NCBI RefSeq assembly: GCF_945859705.1
Contig: NC_079134.1
Coordinates: forward strand, 71,156,323-71,220,322
Direction: 5' to 3'
Length of the DNA: 64,000 nucleotides
From: Episyrphus balteatus
Taxonomy: Eukaryota > Arthropoda > Insecta > Diptera > Syrphidae
Shown here: in pieces, positions 21,924 through 33,690 of the stretch
Position numbering within the stretch: position 1 is the stretch's first letter
Layout: each line of letters opens with the position of its first letter
The notes under the pieces: model-generated
Database searches by the model: none
Told to the model about the DNA's origin: nothing
Seen by the model: the letters and a program-made list of their open reading frames with translations, nothing else
Made by a program: the position numbers and the translations under genes

Positions 21924-22802
21924 TTAAATTCGAACGTCCTCGTTCGATGACCTTAGGTGGTTTGCGATGTCTTCAATTCCAATTACTATTGTTTTCGTTC
22001 TTTCAGCTGGTTTTGGTACTGATATGATTTCATCTTGTGGATCTTCTCTTTTCCAGATCTTACATGATGTTGCTGTTGATCGTATTATTTTGAAAAAGGC
22101 GAACATCGTTGCTAAGGTTGCTAACGTTGATAATAACAACATGAAGATGGTTTTTCTTTGGCTCGCTATCTCTAATTTCTTGATGTATAGGGTGTTGTTT
22201 GCTTCTATTTCTCTTATCATTTCTAGTGATAAAAGTTCTTCGATATGTGGCTTATTGGCAGATGGTTGGAGTAATGCGGGCAGGGGGTTATGATCCGTCT
22301 TTTCAGATGCTGAGAACTTATACTGTTCCACTCGGATGGTTGCGTTACTAAAATGAATTATGTAAGTTCCGTTGAGTGGAATTTCTTTCTTATTGACTTC
22401 AATAGTGTTATCGAACTGATTTAGTAAGATGATTCCGGGTGTGATTTCTTCTATGGAAGGGACGTGTTGATTGTTTACGTAGTTGCATGAAGGTTTTTCG
22501 CTTGATAGTAAATGGCTTATACAATTATCTTCACTTATATCTATAATAGAATTCTGTTTACAAATTGAAAGTTTATCATAAGTTTTACATTGATTTGTTA
22601 TGCCGTACATAATTTTTTTACATTGTAATATTTCTTTATAATTTAATTTTATTATATTTCTTTGTCTTTTAACTGGTTTTATTAATAATTTGTTACATGT
22701 TTCTGGCCTAGTAATAGGTAGGCTTAAAATGTATAACAATAATGTATTATTTGAGGCTATTTTTACATCGGCAAATTCAACTGCTTCTATTACATTGTTG
22801 TA
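21924..22802 (-). pseudogene. env: Errantivirus Env C-terminal fragment
   Basis: The frame is open from the left edge of a hAT fragment (about 22802) to a stop at 21924; an internal ATG lies at 22739. It resembles the membrane-anchored (F-like) subunit of insect errantivirus Env. It has conserved cysteines near its start, the segment LNGTYIIHFSNATI, a transmembrane helix (TIFMLLLSTLATLATMFAFF) near the C-terminus, and a charged cytoplasmic tail. The surface subunit, fusion-peptide region and all of gag-pol are missing. As a 5'-truncated remnant it cannot form a virus. The reading frame is still intact, so loss may be recent or the fragment may be a conserved leftover. Confidence 0.75.
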
Positions 22803-23115
22803 AGGCTAGATACAAAAAATTGAATAAATTAAATTATGTTAAAAATTATGACACTTGTATTTATGAAAAAAAAAAATATTTATATTAGATTTATTTTTAA
22901 GTTTGAATTCGCAATCATCAAATTATTTACAGTTTCTGGGTTCAACCTCGATCGTTTTTCTGTAATTATATTTCCAGCCTGTGAAAATGCTCGTTCTGAT
23001 GCTGCTGATGTTGCGGGAATACAATTCAAGATTTTATGTGCTTCATAAAGGTTTTTGAATTGGACTTTATTTTCACACCACCATTGAAGAATATCCACAG
23101 GGCCTTTCGAATTAA
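22803..23115 (-). pseudogene. hAT transposase dimerisation-domain fragment
   Basis: A 72-residue frame (22880-23098) contains the hAT C-terminal dimerisation signature: DILQWWCEN, then PATSAASERAFSQAGNI and RSRLNPETVNNLM. It belongs to the same family as the relic at 5234-5449 but keeps the middle part that the other copy lost. The downstream TTTTTTTTTCATAA.. sequence also matches that copy. It abuts the Env fragment directly, so one inserted into or recombined with the other. Confidence 0.8.
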
Positions 23116-24332
23116 ACTGAATGTATCTTTATATTTGTAATTGATTTGTAGTTTCCCCAATATACCTACCCGAAAAAATAGTAATTTGTTTTAAAAACAA
23201 TCATCCCAAATCGCATTATTGCATATTTTTTAGGGATATGTTTCTACTACGCACCTACCTGTACAAATTAACTGGGCATTCCCCACTACCTAACCTACCT
23301 AACGACTAATTACTTTTTTATTTACTCAGTCATTGAAAATCCTTTTCTAAAACCACAATTATAAAATTAAAATAACCTGCTATAATTGCAGTTGTACCGC
23401 AAACAACCAACCCTCAAAACCTAAATAAAAAAAATATGCAACAGGTACCTATAGGACGTAGAAATTGGAAGTGGTTGTTTTCATTGTTCAAACTGTTCAT
23501 GATTTTTCGATCACGTTCGAACATTTCAATCACTTTCGATCATTTCGAGTAAAGCCTAGTGTTTATGAACAGTCAATCTGTTTACGAGTAATTTTGTTCG
23601 TGGGTATTGAGGATCGAGTATACTCATGAGTTCAAACAATTTGTGTGGTTTTGTTTGTGAGTATTTTTGTTTATGAGTAAGATGATTTACGAGTATAGAG
23701 AGAAAACGATCGAGCACGAACGATCATTTTAAAAAATTGAAATTGTTCGAACAGGTTCGAACATACTCATTTGGATCTCTAGGTACCTACTAGGTACCTG
23801 ATCAATGAATGAAATTTTGTTCTTTCATATTTTTTAAGGGTAAGGGTTAGGAATAAACAAATGAGATCTGGTTTTGGGATATTTTATTTATTTTTTTTTG
23901 TCTTGTTGAACTGGGGTATGAAATCATGAGTATCTAAGTAGGTAGGTGAAACAATTAGGTTGTAGGTACCTACATATAGTAACATATCTGCTACACTGTT
24001 TTTAATTTTGATCGAGTTAAGTTAGTAGGTAGGTACTAGGTACATACCTATGTCGATCAAATAGTAACTATGTACAAACGTTACATAACGTAGGTAGAAC
24101 ACAGGTATACTTACTCAAATAAACTCATTTAAACCGTAGTCACTTTCTATACCTATCTATTTGAATCTTAACTAGCGCAAAAGTAAAAGCATTTTTGAAA
24201 TATTTTGCTGAACTTAGGAAGTAGAGGTTACAACTCGATTTTTCAAATTCAGACTCGATATATAATTTATTTTACATTGACATTTAATAATAAATAATTT
24301 ATAATTTAAATAAATCTCATCAAAGTAAATTT
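23116..24332. other. AT-rich stretch with hAT-like subterminal motifs and TACC microsatellites
   Basis: 23480-23780 is full of GTTCGAAC, CGATCA and CGAGTA motifs and ends ACTCATTTGGATCTCTAG, suggestive of a hAT end. 23783-24110 has repeated AGGTACCTAC units. 23797-23880 resembles 50340-50440. No gene was seen. Confidence 0.5.
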
Positions 24333-24724
24333 ATGAAATCCTAGCTACGGCTATGTATGTAGCTGATAGTACGTATCTCATTGTTGTAGGTACATTATAA
24401 TAGGCAGGTTTATGAACTTAAACTTGTTTTTATCAACTTTAGGTTTTGATCAACTACCTACGATTTGAATTCACAAAACAGAACATACAAATTAATTTTA
24501 CAAAAGAAATTATAAATTCTAGGTACAAAATAACAACACAGAGATTTTTCGGGGTCCTTAGCCAGAATCATGTAGAGACAAAAAATATTTGAAAATAAGT
24601 AGGTAGGTATGTACTTACGAATTTTCAAAAACATAAAAATCTTTAAATTGAAATACATACCTAGCTGCATTAAAAATACCTAATATGTATAAATATGCTA
24701 ACAAATTTAAGGAGTATCTACCTA
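24333..24724. repeat. 392-bp segment duplicated at 26909-27300
   Basis: Both copies begin ATGAAATCCTAGCTACGG and end GGAGTATCTACCTA, are the same length and differ at only a few bases. Each contains an identical 70-codon open frame that I judge fortuitous. Orientation is the same. Confidence 0.92.
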
Positions 24725-24883
24725 ATTTCACATAAAAACTTCATACTGTCGGACTCTTAAAATTCGTGTTCATTGAAAACAAATTAAGATTCTTAATTTC
24801 ACATAAAAACTTCATACTGTCGGAATCTTTAATTGAAAAAAAAAATAACAACTGAAAAAAAATGCATCAATAAAAAAAAATTG
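24724..24883. repeat. Mosaic of pieces from 28965-29407
   Basis: Three blocks follow the 392-bp duplicate directly. 24724-24769 matches 28989-29034. 24770 to about 24824 matches about 28965-29019, so the TTTCACATAAAAACTTCATA phrase appears twice. About 24825-24883 matches 29350-29407. Order and strand are as at the source region. Confidence 0.85.
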
Positions 24884-25632
24884 TATTAGGTAGGTACAAC
24901 AGAAAAATATTTGCATTAAAAATAAATTATTATTGCAACTTAAATTGTAAGAAGTTCGAGGTTCGACGAATATTAAAAATGAACTATTTATCGCCCACAC
25001 CCCCCTAATTTTGCATTGATTTGTTTTTTCTATGGAGAATTTTTTTAATTTGCAATAGGTACAGTTTTTTTTAAGGCAAAATATTGTTTTTGTCAATAAA
25101 GATGGTGCAATAGTATTTTTTAATGCAAAACATTATCAAGTTGCAGTAAATATTTGTTTTAAAAAAGATTTTTTACAACCCTGCTTTATTTTTTTTTATT
25201 TCTTGCTTCCATCAAAAAAAATCAAGTTCACCTGGATGAATGCAAAAACATGAATAGAATTCGCCAATTCATTCACTCTACTCTATCTAAGAACCTGCTT
25301 ACCTACCTATCCATCTACCTAAATTTTCACAGACCCATACACACCAGACACCACACTTGTGTGCACAACGTAGCGAACACACAAGTATCTTGTCTATGGG
25401 CCGCCTTATGCACAAAGACGTCATGACGCCCAACGACATCGGCTTTATGTATACGCAGATACCCATAATATGCTCATGTTTATATTTCACCAACACTCTG
25501 CACCTCATATGTATGCCTAGATGTCTACACACAATTGAACAATCTGATCGGTGCTCAGTGCCCATGAAATCTCAAAACCAGCCGACACTCTCTTATAAAA
25601 TATTTTCAATTACATACAGTTTATGTACCTAC
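24884..25632. other. AT-rich stretch, no gene
   Basis: I see no recognisable gene. The opposing open frames at 25299-25647 overlap each other and have no domain, and the composition is simple-repeat-like (CACACA, TACC). Confidence 0.5.
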
Positions 25633-25716
25633 ATATCGTCGGCGTAAAACAAAATTGTTCTAAGTCCTTAAGAAATCCTATGTACTTAGAACAATTTTGC
25701 TTTACGCCGACGATAT
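25633..25716. ncRNA. 84-nt pre-miRNA-sized hairpin (candidate)
   Basis: The arms 25633-25665 and 25684-25716 pair at 32 of 33 positions (core GTCGGCGTAAAACAAAATTG) with an 18-nt loop. Size and shape fit a pre-miRNA, but near-perfect pairing is more typical of a small foldback transposon. It lies next to a mariner-type MITE at 25754. Function is unproven. Confidence 0.4.
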
Positions 25717-25753
25717 ATACCTATTTGAAATAATTCACAGCAGCTGATTGCTA

Positions 25754-26130
25754 ATGTCGTTTTCTATTGACTTTTGAGATTTTTGTGTAAAATTCTCAGA
25801 TTTTCCACTGCAAATAGAATATGAAATCTAGTTTTGTAATTGTGTGTGAAATCTGTGCGTATAAAAAAAATAAAACAACAACAAATGTTCAGACAAATGT
25901 CAAGCAGAGGAGTGTGTGTGAAAGTGGGTGTGTTTGTATGCGTGAATCTTGATAAAAATCCAGAATCAGATTCTTGAATCTCAGATTCATTTTTTTGTCA
26001 TTTTTTTGAATCTCAAGACGCAAATAGATCATGAAATCTGAGATTTGTCCACTATTTCCCCTCTTCACCACCCCTTTCAGCTGTCAAATTCACAAATCTC
26101 ATTCTGAGATTCGTCAATAGAAAACGACAT
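25754..26130. mobile_element. MITE with TA duplication, ATGTCGTTTTC ends
   Basis: The left end ATGTCGTTTTCTATTGAC (25754) and its inverse (ending 26130) are perfect for 18 bp, and similarity continues inward. TA flanks both sides (25752-25753, 26131-26132), as in Tc1/mariner-derived MITEs. No coding sequence. Confidence 0.82.
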
Positions 26131-26132
26131 TA

Positions 26133-26908
26133 GAAAGTCAAAGACGAATTGAAATCACTTCTATCTCTGTCTACCCACAAGCACTCCTTTTTTTTACTTT
26201 CGCGGGAGAGTGAGTAAGTTCATGGTCGTTAAGAGATCCTTTCTTATTGTTCTCTTTTTAAATTAAAAAAAAAGCTTTTTTGTCGGCTGAAAAATTCTCT
26301 TCTCCTTTTTGATTCCAATTTAAAAAGCTCTTGTCGGATGAAACGTGTCGGCTGGAAAAAATTTTGATGACAACACACAACACAACACAAATTTTGATCC
26401 CCAACACACAAAAATTTTCCAGAACGTTGTTTATCAATTCTTACTAAATTTAGGGTGCTGATTTCAAGAACAACATTATTGAACAACATTATTTTTTTTC
26501 TAGCAGCTCTAGTTTTTAAATTATTCATACATGAAAAGGCATAGAAATTTATACAATTTTTTTTTGTTACATTTTTATTAAAATTTTTTTTTTTTGTATT
26601 TTTATTTAACTAACTGAATCGAAATACATTACATTAGAAACAAATTTTTCTAACAGAACTTTAAGAACGCTTGTAATAATAAAATCTAAAAAAATAGTAT
26701 GAAATTACCCCAAAAATGTGAAAAATTAAAATATTTAAAAAAATAGAGTTCCTAGAAAGCAATCAGTGTGATTTTTAGGCTTAGTGAACCCAAATGCATT
26801 AGCTTCGATAAAAATTTTTTTTTGAAAATGTTAACAAACAGTTAAAATAAGCATAACTTTAAAATTAGTACGAAAAAAATTTGCTCGGTCTGAGCTAACC
26901 CCCCCAAA
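26133..26908. other. AT-rich stretch, no gene
   Basis: No gene is recognised. ACACAACACAACACAA simple repeat lies near 26373-26390, and there are several poly-T tracts. A short open frame at 26244-26528 (-) has no domain. Confidence 0.5.
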
Positions 26909-27300
26909 ATGAAATCCTAGCTACGGCTATGTATGTAGCTGATAGTACGTATCTCATTGTTGTAGGTACATTATAATAGGGTGGTTTATGAACTTAAACT
27001 TGTTTTTATCAACTTTAGGTTTTGATCAACTACCTACGATTTGAATTCACAAAACAGAACATACAAATTAATTTTACAAAAGAAATTATAAATTCTAGGT
27101 ACAAAATAACAACACAGAGATTTTTCGGGGTCCTTAGCCAGAATCATGTAGAGACAAAAAATATTTGAAAATAAGTAGGTAGGTATGTACTTACGAATTT
27201 TCAAAAACATAAAAATCTTTAAATTGAAATACATACCTAGCTGCATTAAAAATACCTAATATGTATAAATATGCTAACAAATTTAAGGAGTATCTACCTA
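26909..27300. repeat. Second copy of the 392-bp duplication
   Basis: See 24333-24724. The flanks differ: TAACCCCCCCAAA precedes this copy, and TATTAATTTTG follows where the other copy continues into the mosaic. Confidence 0.92.
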
Positions 27301-29405
27301 TATTAATTTTGTTTAGCTTTTCAGTATTTTAACTTGGAAACAAATCGATATCTTTAAAACATATTTTTAAAAAAGTGCTAGTTAGATTATCTATAAATCA
27401 AGAACAGCGGAAAGGGAAAACATTCAAATGTCTGGTTTGTCTTTGATCCATATTGCAGAAACAAAATATTTAAATAACTAAATACCTACTAAATTGAAAA
27501 AAAAGGAAATAAATTCCTCCTTTCTTTAGTTCTGTTATTTTTCATGTCTTGTAGATAAACGAAGAGAATTACACATTCCAATTTTGTTGTTTCGTTTGTG
27601 TAGAGTTAAGGAAATTACTAATTTAATAATAAAATTATTTAGTGGAGTAACTGAAGCTCAAAAATGTTGTAAAGGGCGGAAACAGATCCGATATTCATGA
27701 TCTTTTCTTACAAAGTCGGTAATTTAAAAATATTCTTATCTCTATGAAAAATTGCACTGCTTCCGTTTTGCTTTTAAAATTTAAATTACTTAAGACTTTA
27801 ATTTGTGTTTTCTTGGTTTAAAAAAAAATCCTAAATGATATGAAAAGATTGCCTGGGTTATTTGAAGACATTGTTTAAGCGACAGAAGCAATTTTCTAAC
27901 AAATTGACAAATTTGAAAATCAAGTACGGAAATTGAGAAACTGGTCCCCAAACTCAGGATTTTTAACTTATCTTTCATTTCATTTAATATTTAGTAGGTA
28001 TAACAGAACGGTCACGTAGTGAGCAATTACAGTGAAATTTAAACCTATAAAATTATGAAAATTATTATTAGATACCTAAACCATAAAAAATGATTTAGTT
28101 ACTTCACTTATCAATTTAATTCAGATGATAATTTAATACAACATTTATTGATTCTGCATCAGCTTCGAAGTACATTAATCAACAGTATTTATTTCGCGCA
28201 ATATTCTTATAGTATGCATACAAGAGTGATTTATATGTATAGTTAAGTATGAATAAAACAAATTTTTCAAAAAAAAATCAAAAATTTTTGAGAAACCCAA
28301 CCTTTTCTATAAAAGGTTTATTTTGGTCCTAAAACAAATTGATTTTCCCTCTACGGAATCACAAAAAACTCTTAGTTACCAATTTTCAAGTAGGAAAATC
28401 GCTACAGATCGAGATAGAGACAGACAGACAAAATTATTGCGAGACCCAATTTTTCACTTTTTGTTATCTGGGTAATTCCATGAAAAAGTGGACACGAATT
28501 TTGAACAAATTATGCAGTCTTTTTTACTTTTTTTATTAGCAAATTACTGCAAGTTGCAAGAAAGGATTCTTTGTTGTATTCCCTTATGGATAGACATAAA
28601 ATTCAGGGAGTTTAATAATCTTAAAGCATTTTTATAGCATAAGCTTGCCAACAACAGAAGAATTTCACATGAAAATGACGGAAAAACAAGCAAACTGAAA
28701 ATATGATGAGTCAAATAGTGACGATGACAATATCCCCTCGTGAGTGCTAAAATAAGTTAACATTTAAACAAGCTTCGTTACACACTATTCGATTAAAAAA
28801 AACTTGAGTGAAAATGCATCTTTTCTTTACTTTTGGAATCAGAAATCGCAGGTAACATGAGTTACCAAAATAATATAACGTGAGTTACCTAAATATTTTA
28901 AAATTTTTCCTCGAAATATTGAAAAAATGTTTGGTTTTGTCAATCATATTAAAAGCTTGTAATTCATTGAAAACAAATTAAGATTCTTAATTTCACATAA
29001 AAACTTCATACTGTCGGACTCTTAAAATTCGTGTCCGATTTTTGTAACGTGAGTTACCATCAAACTTTTATTTTTCCCAAGCAAATGCTAAAAATAAAGA
29101 CAATTTTTTTAGTTAATTATGAAAGTAATAGTTATGTTCCATTCATGAATAGTAATTTCGTATCAATTTACATTAAAATTGAAAAAAAAAAAATTATTTA
29201 TGTGTTGGAAATTTTTGTGAATGAGTGAGTTACCATGGAATTGCCCATCTCGAGTTCGATTTTTTTACGATTTTTTAACTTGTCCGTAAATTGTAAACCG
29301 CAAATAAAAAAATGAATTTGAAATTTAAAAGAATATTTTTTGGAAAAAAAAATTTAATTGAAAAAAAAAATAACAACTGAAAAAAATGCATCAATAAAAA
29401 AAAAT
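27301..29405. other. AT-rich stretch containing sources of the mosaic
   Basis: No gene. 28330-28440 is a diverged copy of the dispersed repeat near 10500-10620 (inverted). 28965-29034 and 29350-29407 are the blocks repeated in the mosaic at 24724-24883. GTAACGTGAGTTACC phrases recur at 28852-28890 and 29045-29060. Confidence 0.5.
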
Positions 29406-31732
29406 TGATAAATCAGAGTTGTTACCAAGTAACCAGTACATTTTTCTATATTTCAAGTTTAGTTCTTCTCTTTTCTTTTTGATGTGCTCTTTCCACTTTA
29501 GCTTTGCAACCAAGGTCATTCCAAGGTATTTGGCCGTATTGGCGTAAGGTACAGCTTGATTATTAATGAATATTGGAATATTGTTTATCTTTTTATTTCG
29601 AAAGTTTATATGTGAAGATTTTGTTTCATTGAGTTTGATACGCCATTTTTCGGTCCAATCTCTGACTGTGTCGACGGCATATTGCAGCTTTACTGCTCCC
29701 TTAGAGACACATTTGTCGGGTACCAAAATTGCGGTATCATCTGCAAAAGTAGCCATTATGGTGTGATTCCCAACTGGGATATCCCTTGTGTATAGTAAAT
29801 ACAGGGTACGACCTAGGACACTTCCTTGTGGTACACCGGCTTCTATTTTCTTCAATTCCGAATATTCTTGATCGTACCTTACTCTAAACAATCGGTCTGA
29901 GATGTACGATTTTAATATTTCATAGTAATGTCTGGGAAGATCCCTTTGCAGTTTGTACTCAAGTCCCTCATGCCAAACCTTGTCAAAGGCTTGAGCAACA
30001 TCTAAGAAAATAGCTGAACATACTTGTTTTTCTTCTAATGTTTTTTCTATTACATCCGTTATTCTATGAACTTGGTCTATCGTGGAATGTTTATTTCTAA
30101 AGCCAAACTGATGATTTGGGATTAACCTTCTTTCTTCTATAATTTTGCTAAGTCTCTTCAGAAGCAGTTTTTCAAAAACTTTTGCCATAATTGGTATAAG
30201 CGATATTGGTCTGTAAGACGTCACTTCTGTAGGTGGCTTACCTTGCTTGGGTATGACAATAACTTCAGCAATTTTCCAATGGTGTGGGACAAACCGTTGC
30301 GGCATGCATTTATTATATATTGGAGTTTTATGAAGGCTTTCAAAGGCATTTCTTTCATAATAATAAGATCGTAACCTGGTGATTTTTTATTTGATAGTTG
30401 ATGTAAACACATACTTTTTATTTCTTTTAATCTTACAATTGGTATTTCACTTTCATCTATCTTATCAACAAACTGTAAGCTATTTTCAGCCGCGTTTGTT
30501 GGGTATGGCTTAAAAACATTCGCAAGATGCTCCGCGAAAAGGTTAGCTTTTTCTTTTGGGTTATCGATCCATTTCCCATCTTGGGATTTCAAGGGAGAGT
30601 TTAGTAACTGCGGTCTTTTCAGGCGCTTGGCTGCTTTCCATAGTGAAAAATCGGTTGAAGCATCAGTCGTTAAATTCTTTAGGAATGTACTGAGTGAATC
30701 ATTTTTGAATTTATAAATTTGTTTTTTAAGATTGTTGCTTATAAGGTTAAACGTTGTGTTATCGTCTGGAAATCTAGTATTTTGCCATTTTCTTCGAGCT
30801 CTTTTTTTCTCTATTATCAACTCTCTTATCTCTAAAGGATATTTTATTTCATTTTGTCTTCTATTAGAAAATGTTGGAGTACTTTCTTGAGCGGCCTGTT
30901 GCACATCAGCAATAAATTGTTCCACTTCATGGTCAATTTGCTCGATTGTATCCATGGGAGATCTTAAATTTATAAAACTTAAAAGCCTTTCTCTAAAATC
31001 ACTCCAGTTTGTTTTCTTATTTACAAGCTTTGGATTACTTTTTTCTATTACTTCCGATTCACTTAGTGATAGAATCACTGGAGTATGATCTGATGACAAG
31101 TCATAATTACCTTCGACACTAATGTGATTTCGTTTGATTCCTTTAGCTACGAAAAAGTCAATAAGGTCTGGTATTTTGTTGGTATCGGAAGGCCAGTAAG
31201 TAGGCGACCTGGAGGAATAGAATTCGCAATTGTATTTACGGCCTGCTTGGAAAAGTCTTTTGCCTTTTGTTGATATAAGTCTTGAACCCCAATGGGTGTG
31301 TTTCGCATTGAAGTCTCCACCAACAAGAAAGTTATGCCCAAGAAGATTTAATAGATCTGTATAGTCATCTTCTGTCGGGGAGCGCCTTGGTGGGCAGTAT
31401 ATAGCTGCTATCTTAAACTCTTTCTTTTTTATATTAATACTAATAGTTATTACTTGCATATTTTCATTAGTGAGCTTGGTTTCTTCATAATGTTTTAAGC
31501 ATTCTTTTATAAGAATCGCCGATCCACCTCTTGCCTTGTCAGCTGGATGTGGAGCGTGGTAACATGAATAGTTTTCTATTACATTATCTAGACTTTGCCC
31601 ATTGGAAAAGTGAGTTTCGGACACCAGGCAAATATCTATATGTTCAAGATCTAAAAAGATTTTTAATTCGGATAAGTGTTGTAAAAGACCGTTTGCATTC
31701 CATGTAGCGATTTTAAGTGTTCTGTCCATCAT
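29406..31732 (-). pseudogene. LINE ORF2: endonuclease plus RT, frameshifted and truncated
   Basis: The endonuclease domain (from 31732) begins with KIATWNANGL, has SETH near residue 40, GGDFNAKH around 138-145 and SSDHTPV near 215: an intact EEP-type catalytic set. The RT part is in another frame from about 30305, with the shift near 30290-30310. It shows SYRPISLIPIMAKVFEKLL, FLDVAQAFDKVWH, GVPQGSVLG and the catalytic F-A-D-D. It stops after YWLLGNNSDLS at the truncation. The thumb and C-terminal region (over 100 residues) are absent. Confidence 0.88.
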
Positions 31733-33379
31733 TGTTTTTTAAGAGCGACTTTTTCGCTTAACTGTTTGATATTCAAATCCTGTTTATCAATTCTTTGAAG
31801 AATGAGGTGTAGCATTTCTTTTATGGAAGTCTCTTCATTCTTCCGCACATTTTTTAGAATCTGAGAATAGGCTTTATTTTCATCGCTTTTACTTTGAACA
31901 GCTTTTTTAGGCGGTTCATTCTTAGTATTGTTTTCAGCAGTTAAATCGGTATTTACTGTGTTTCTGGGTTTGTCTCTAGCACATGTATTTTTGCTTCTGA
32001 ACTCTTGGAATTTTTCGGCAACTGGGCAGCCTCTATAGCTTCCCGGGTGATTACCCTGGCAGTTCACACATTTTGCTTTCTGATCTTTGCTCATCGGACA
32101 ATTTTTAGTTGCATGTTTTCCTTCGCACTTTACACAAGCAAACTCGCGGTTGCAGTATTTTTGGGTATGACCAAAAGCTTGGCAACGTTTGCACTGCGGA
32201 ACAACTTTAGATTTTCGGAGTGGTTCAATTTCAGCAGCTATGCCCAAGATTGATCTTACTTTATAAATCTCCTCGACACTTTGTTTACTGTCAAAAGTTA
32301 GCATGAATAAAGGTAGTAACCTCTTACTTGTCGTCGATTCTCCAGAGGAGTTTTTAATTGTCTCATTCTTAAATAGATTGACTGCATCAAGGGCTTGGTA
32401 GCCTTTTTGTACAAGATCTTCCACTACTTCCTCAGGAGAGTACGAGGAATGAAGACCTCTGGCTACTACTTTTATTGGCCTTGTAGCTTTGTTCTCATAT
32501 GAGTGAAATTGAATTTGGTGTTTGCTCAATTCTTCAGTGACAGATCTATACTCGTCGGCTTCTTCGACTGTGACTTTCCAGTTGTCTTTGTTGTACGATG
32601 TGTATTTGCAAGCTTTTTTAGTACATTTTTCTATTATTTTCTTAAGATCTCCAAAAATTGGAAATCCTGAGATCATAATTGGTGGTGGTGTAATTTTTTT
32701 GCTTAACAACAGCTACCACATTATTCGGTTCTTTAGTTTCTGTAAACAATTCTTTATTATTTTCGTTTTTAGAGTTTTTCTGATTTCTTAAACAAATCTC
32801 AGGACTCCCGTTTGGTTTACGTTTCTTTGTGATTAGCTTATTTTTCTTTTTCTCAGTTTCAAACAAAAGCTCTTCTTCATCAGTTTGATATTCACGCTCA
32901 ATATATTTTGGACTTAACTGAAGCGTGGACTTTGAATCTCTCTTGTCAAGTAAGGAAACTTTCTCTTCGAGTTTTTTCACTTGCAGCTGAAGACTTTGAA
33001 CTAGAACTTCAAGTTGTTTTCTTGCTGCTATTTCAATTTGCCATTCTTCAAAGTAGTTCTTTGATTTTGATTGGTCTATCTCTTTGTCTTCGATGGAACT
33101 CTGTTGATCTGCAATGTCGATCTCTTCATTTTTCTTGGTCCCTTTTTCTCTGATGTGTTTAACATCGATAGTATTGTTTGGAGTTGTCGGTGATGTAACC
33201 CCTGAAGTAAATTTGTTTGGGGGAGTTCTTTGCATCTTTGAACTCCGTCTCTCAATATTTATAAGCAATAATTGGTCCTCCCCAGAATCCATAGGACCGA
33301 CCTCTAAAGAGAGTGGATTTACCAGTTTAACTGGATTGCCACCTGGGGTATTTAATCTAGTCGTTTTGTTCATTGCCAT
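31729..33379 (-). pseudogene. LINE ORF1 (Gag-like), one frameshift
   Basis: The first part (33379-32642, ATG at 33379) is basic and coiled. The second part (32709-31729) continues in another frame from the motif ITPPPIMISGFPIFG. The switch lies at an A/T homopolymer near 32690-32700. The second part has the PRE_C2HC-associated region and zinc knuckles: C-x2-C-x4-H-x4-C at CKRCQAFGHTQKYC, then two further CxxC..H..C units. This layout is typical of jockey-clade ORF1, a nucleic-acid-binding RNP protein. ORF2 follows with a 4-base overlap. Confidence 0.87.
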
Positions 33380-33690
33380 AATTTTTTTAACTTTGTTTTC
33401 GTACCATAAATAGGTCAGTTACTTCTATCCATAGTTTATATTCAGCCGCCCCACAGGGTACAGACGCTGACCAGTGTGCCGCACAATATGTGTCAGACGC
33501 TCTTGGATTTAATTGTGAGCTGGTGCATTCAGAGCGATATTTCTGTTCTTTTGCTCCTAGTTCCTGAAAAGATAACTCAGGTGACTCAGCTCGTGGATCG
33601 AATTGATCCAACGCTCGTCGTTAGTTGGATATCCAGCGGGCACCGCAAGGAGGTGACGATGCGATTTTGCCACGCCATTTTGTAAACATG

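Larger units (their letters stand above)
29406..33690 (-). mobile_element. Jockey-type non-LTR retrotransposon, 3'-truncated
   Basis: In its own orientation it has a 5' leader (from about 33690, limit uncertain), ORF1 with zinc knuckles, and ORF2 with an apurinic-like endonuclease and RT. It ends abruptly inside RT at 29406, with no 3' UTR and no poly(A). LINEs normally lose 5' sequence, so the missing 3' end points to a later deletion or rearrangement. ORF1 and ORF2 each carry one frameshift. Confidence 0.88.

Noticed and set aside
24458..24670. 70-codon frame found identically at 27034-27246
   Set aside because: The identity is explained by the 392-bp DNA duplication; composition is AT-driven and no protein motif is seen.
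25299..25647. Two opposing frames with cysteines
   Set aside because: They overlap antisense to each other, show no spacing pattern of a known finger, and lie in simple-repeat DNA.
28965..29034. Possible CRISPR-like direct repeat (phrase TTTCACATAAAAACTTCATA repeated)
   Set aside because: Only two adjacent copies exist in the mosaic, there are no regular spacers, and the context is eukaryotic.
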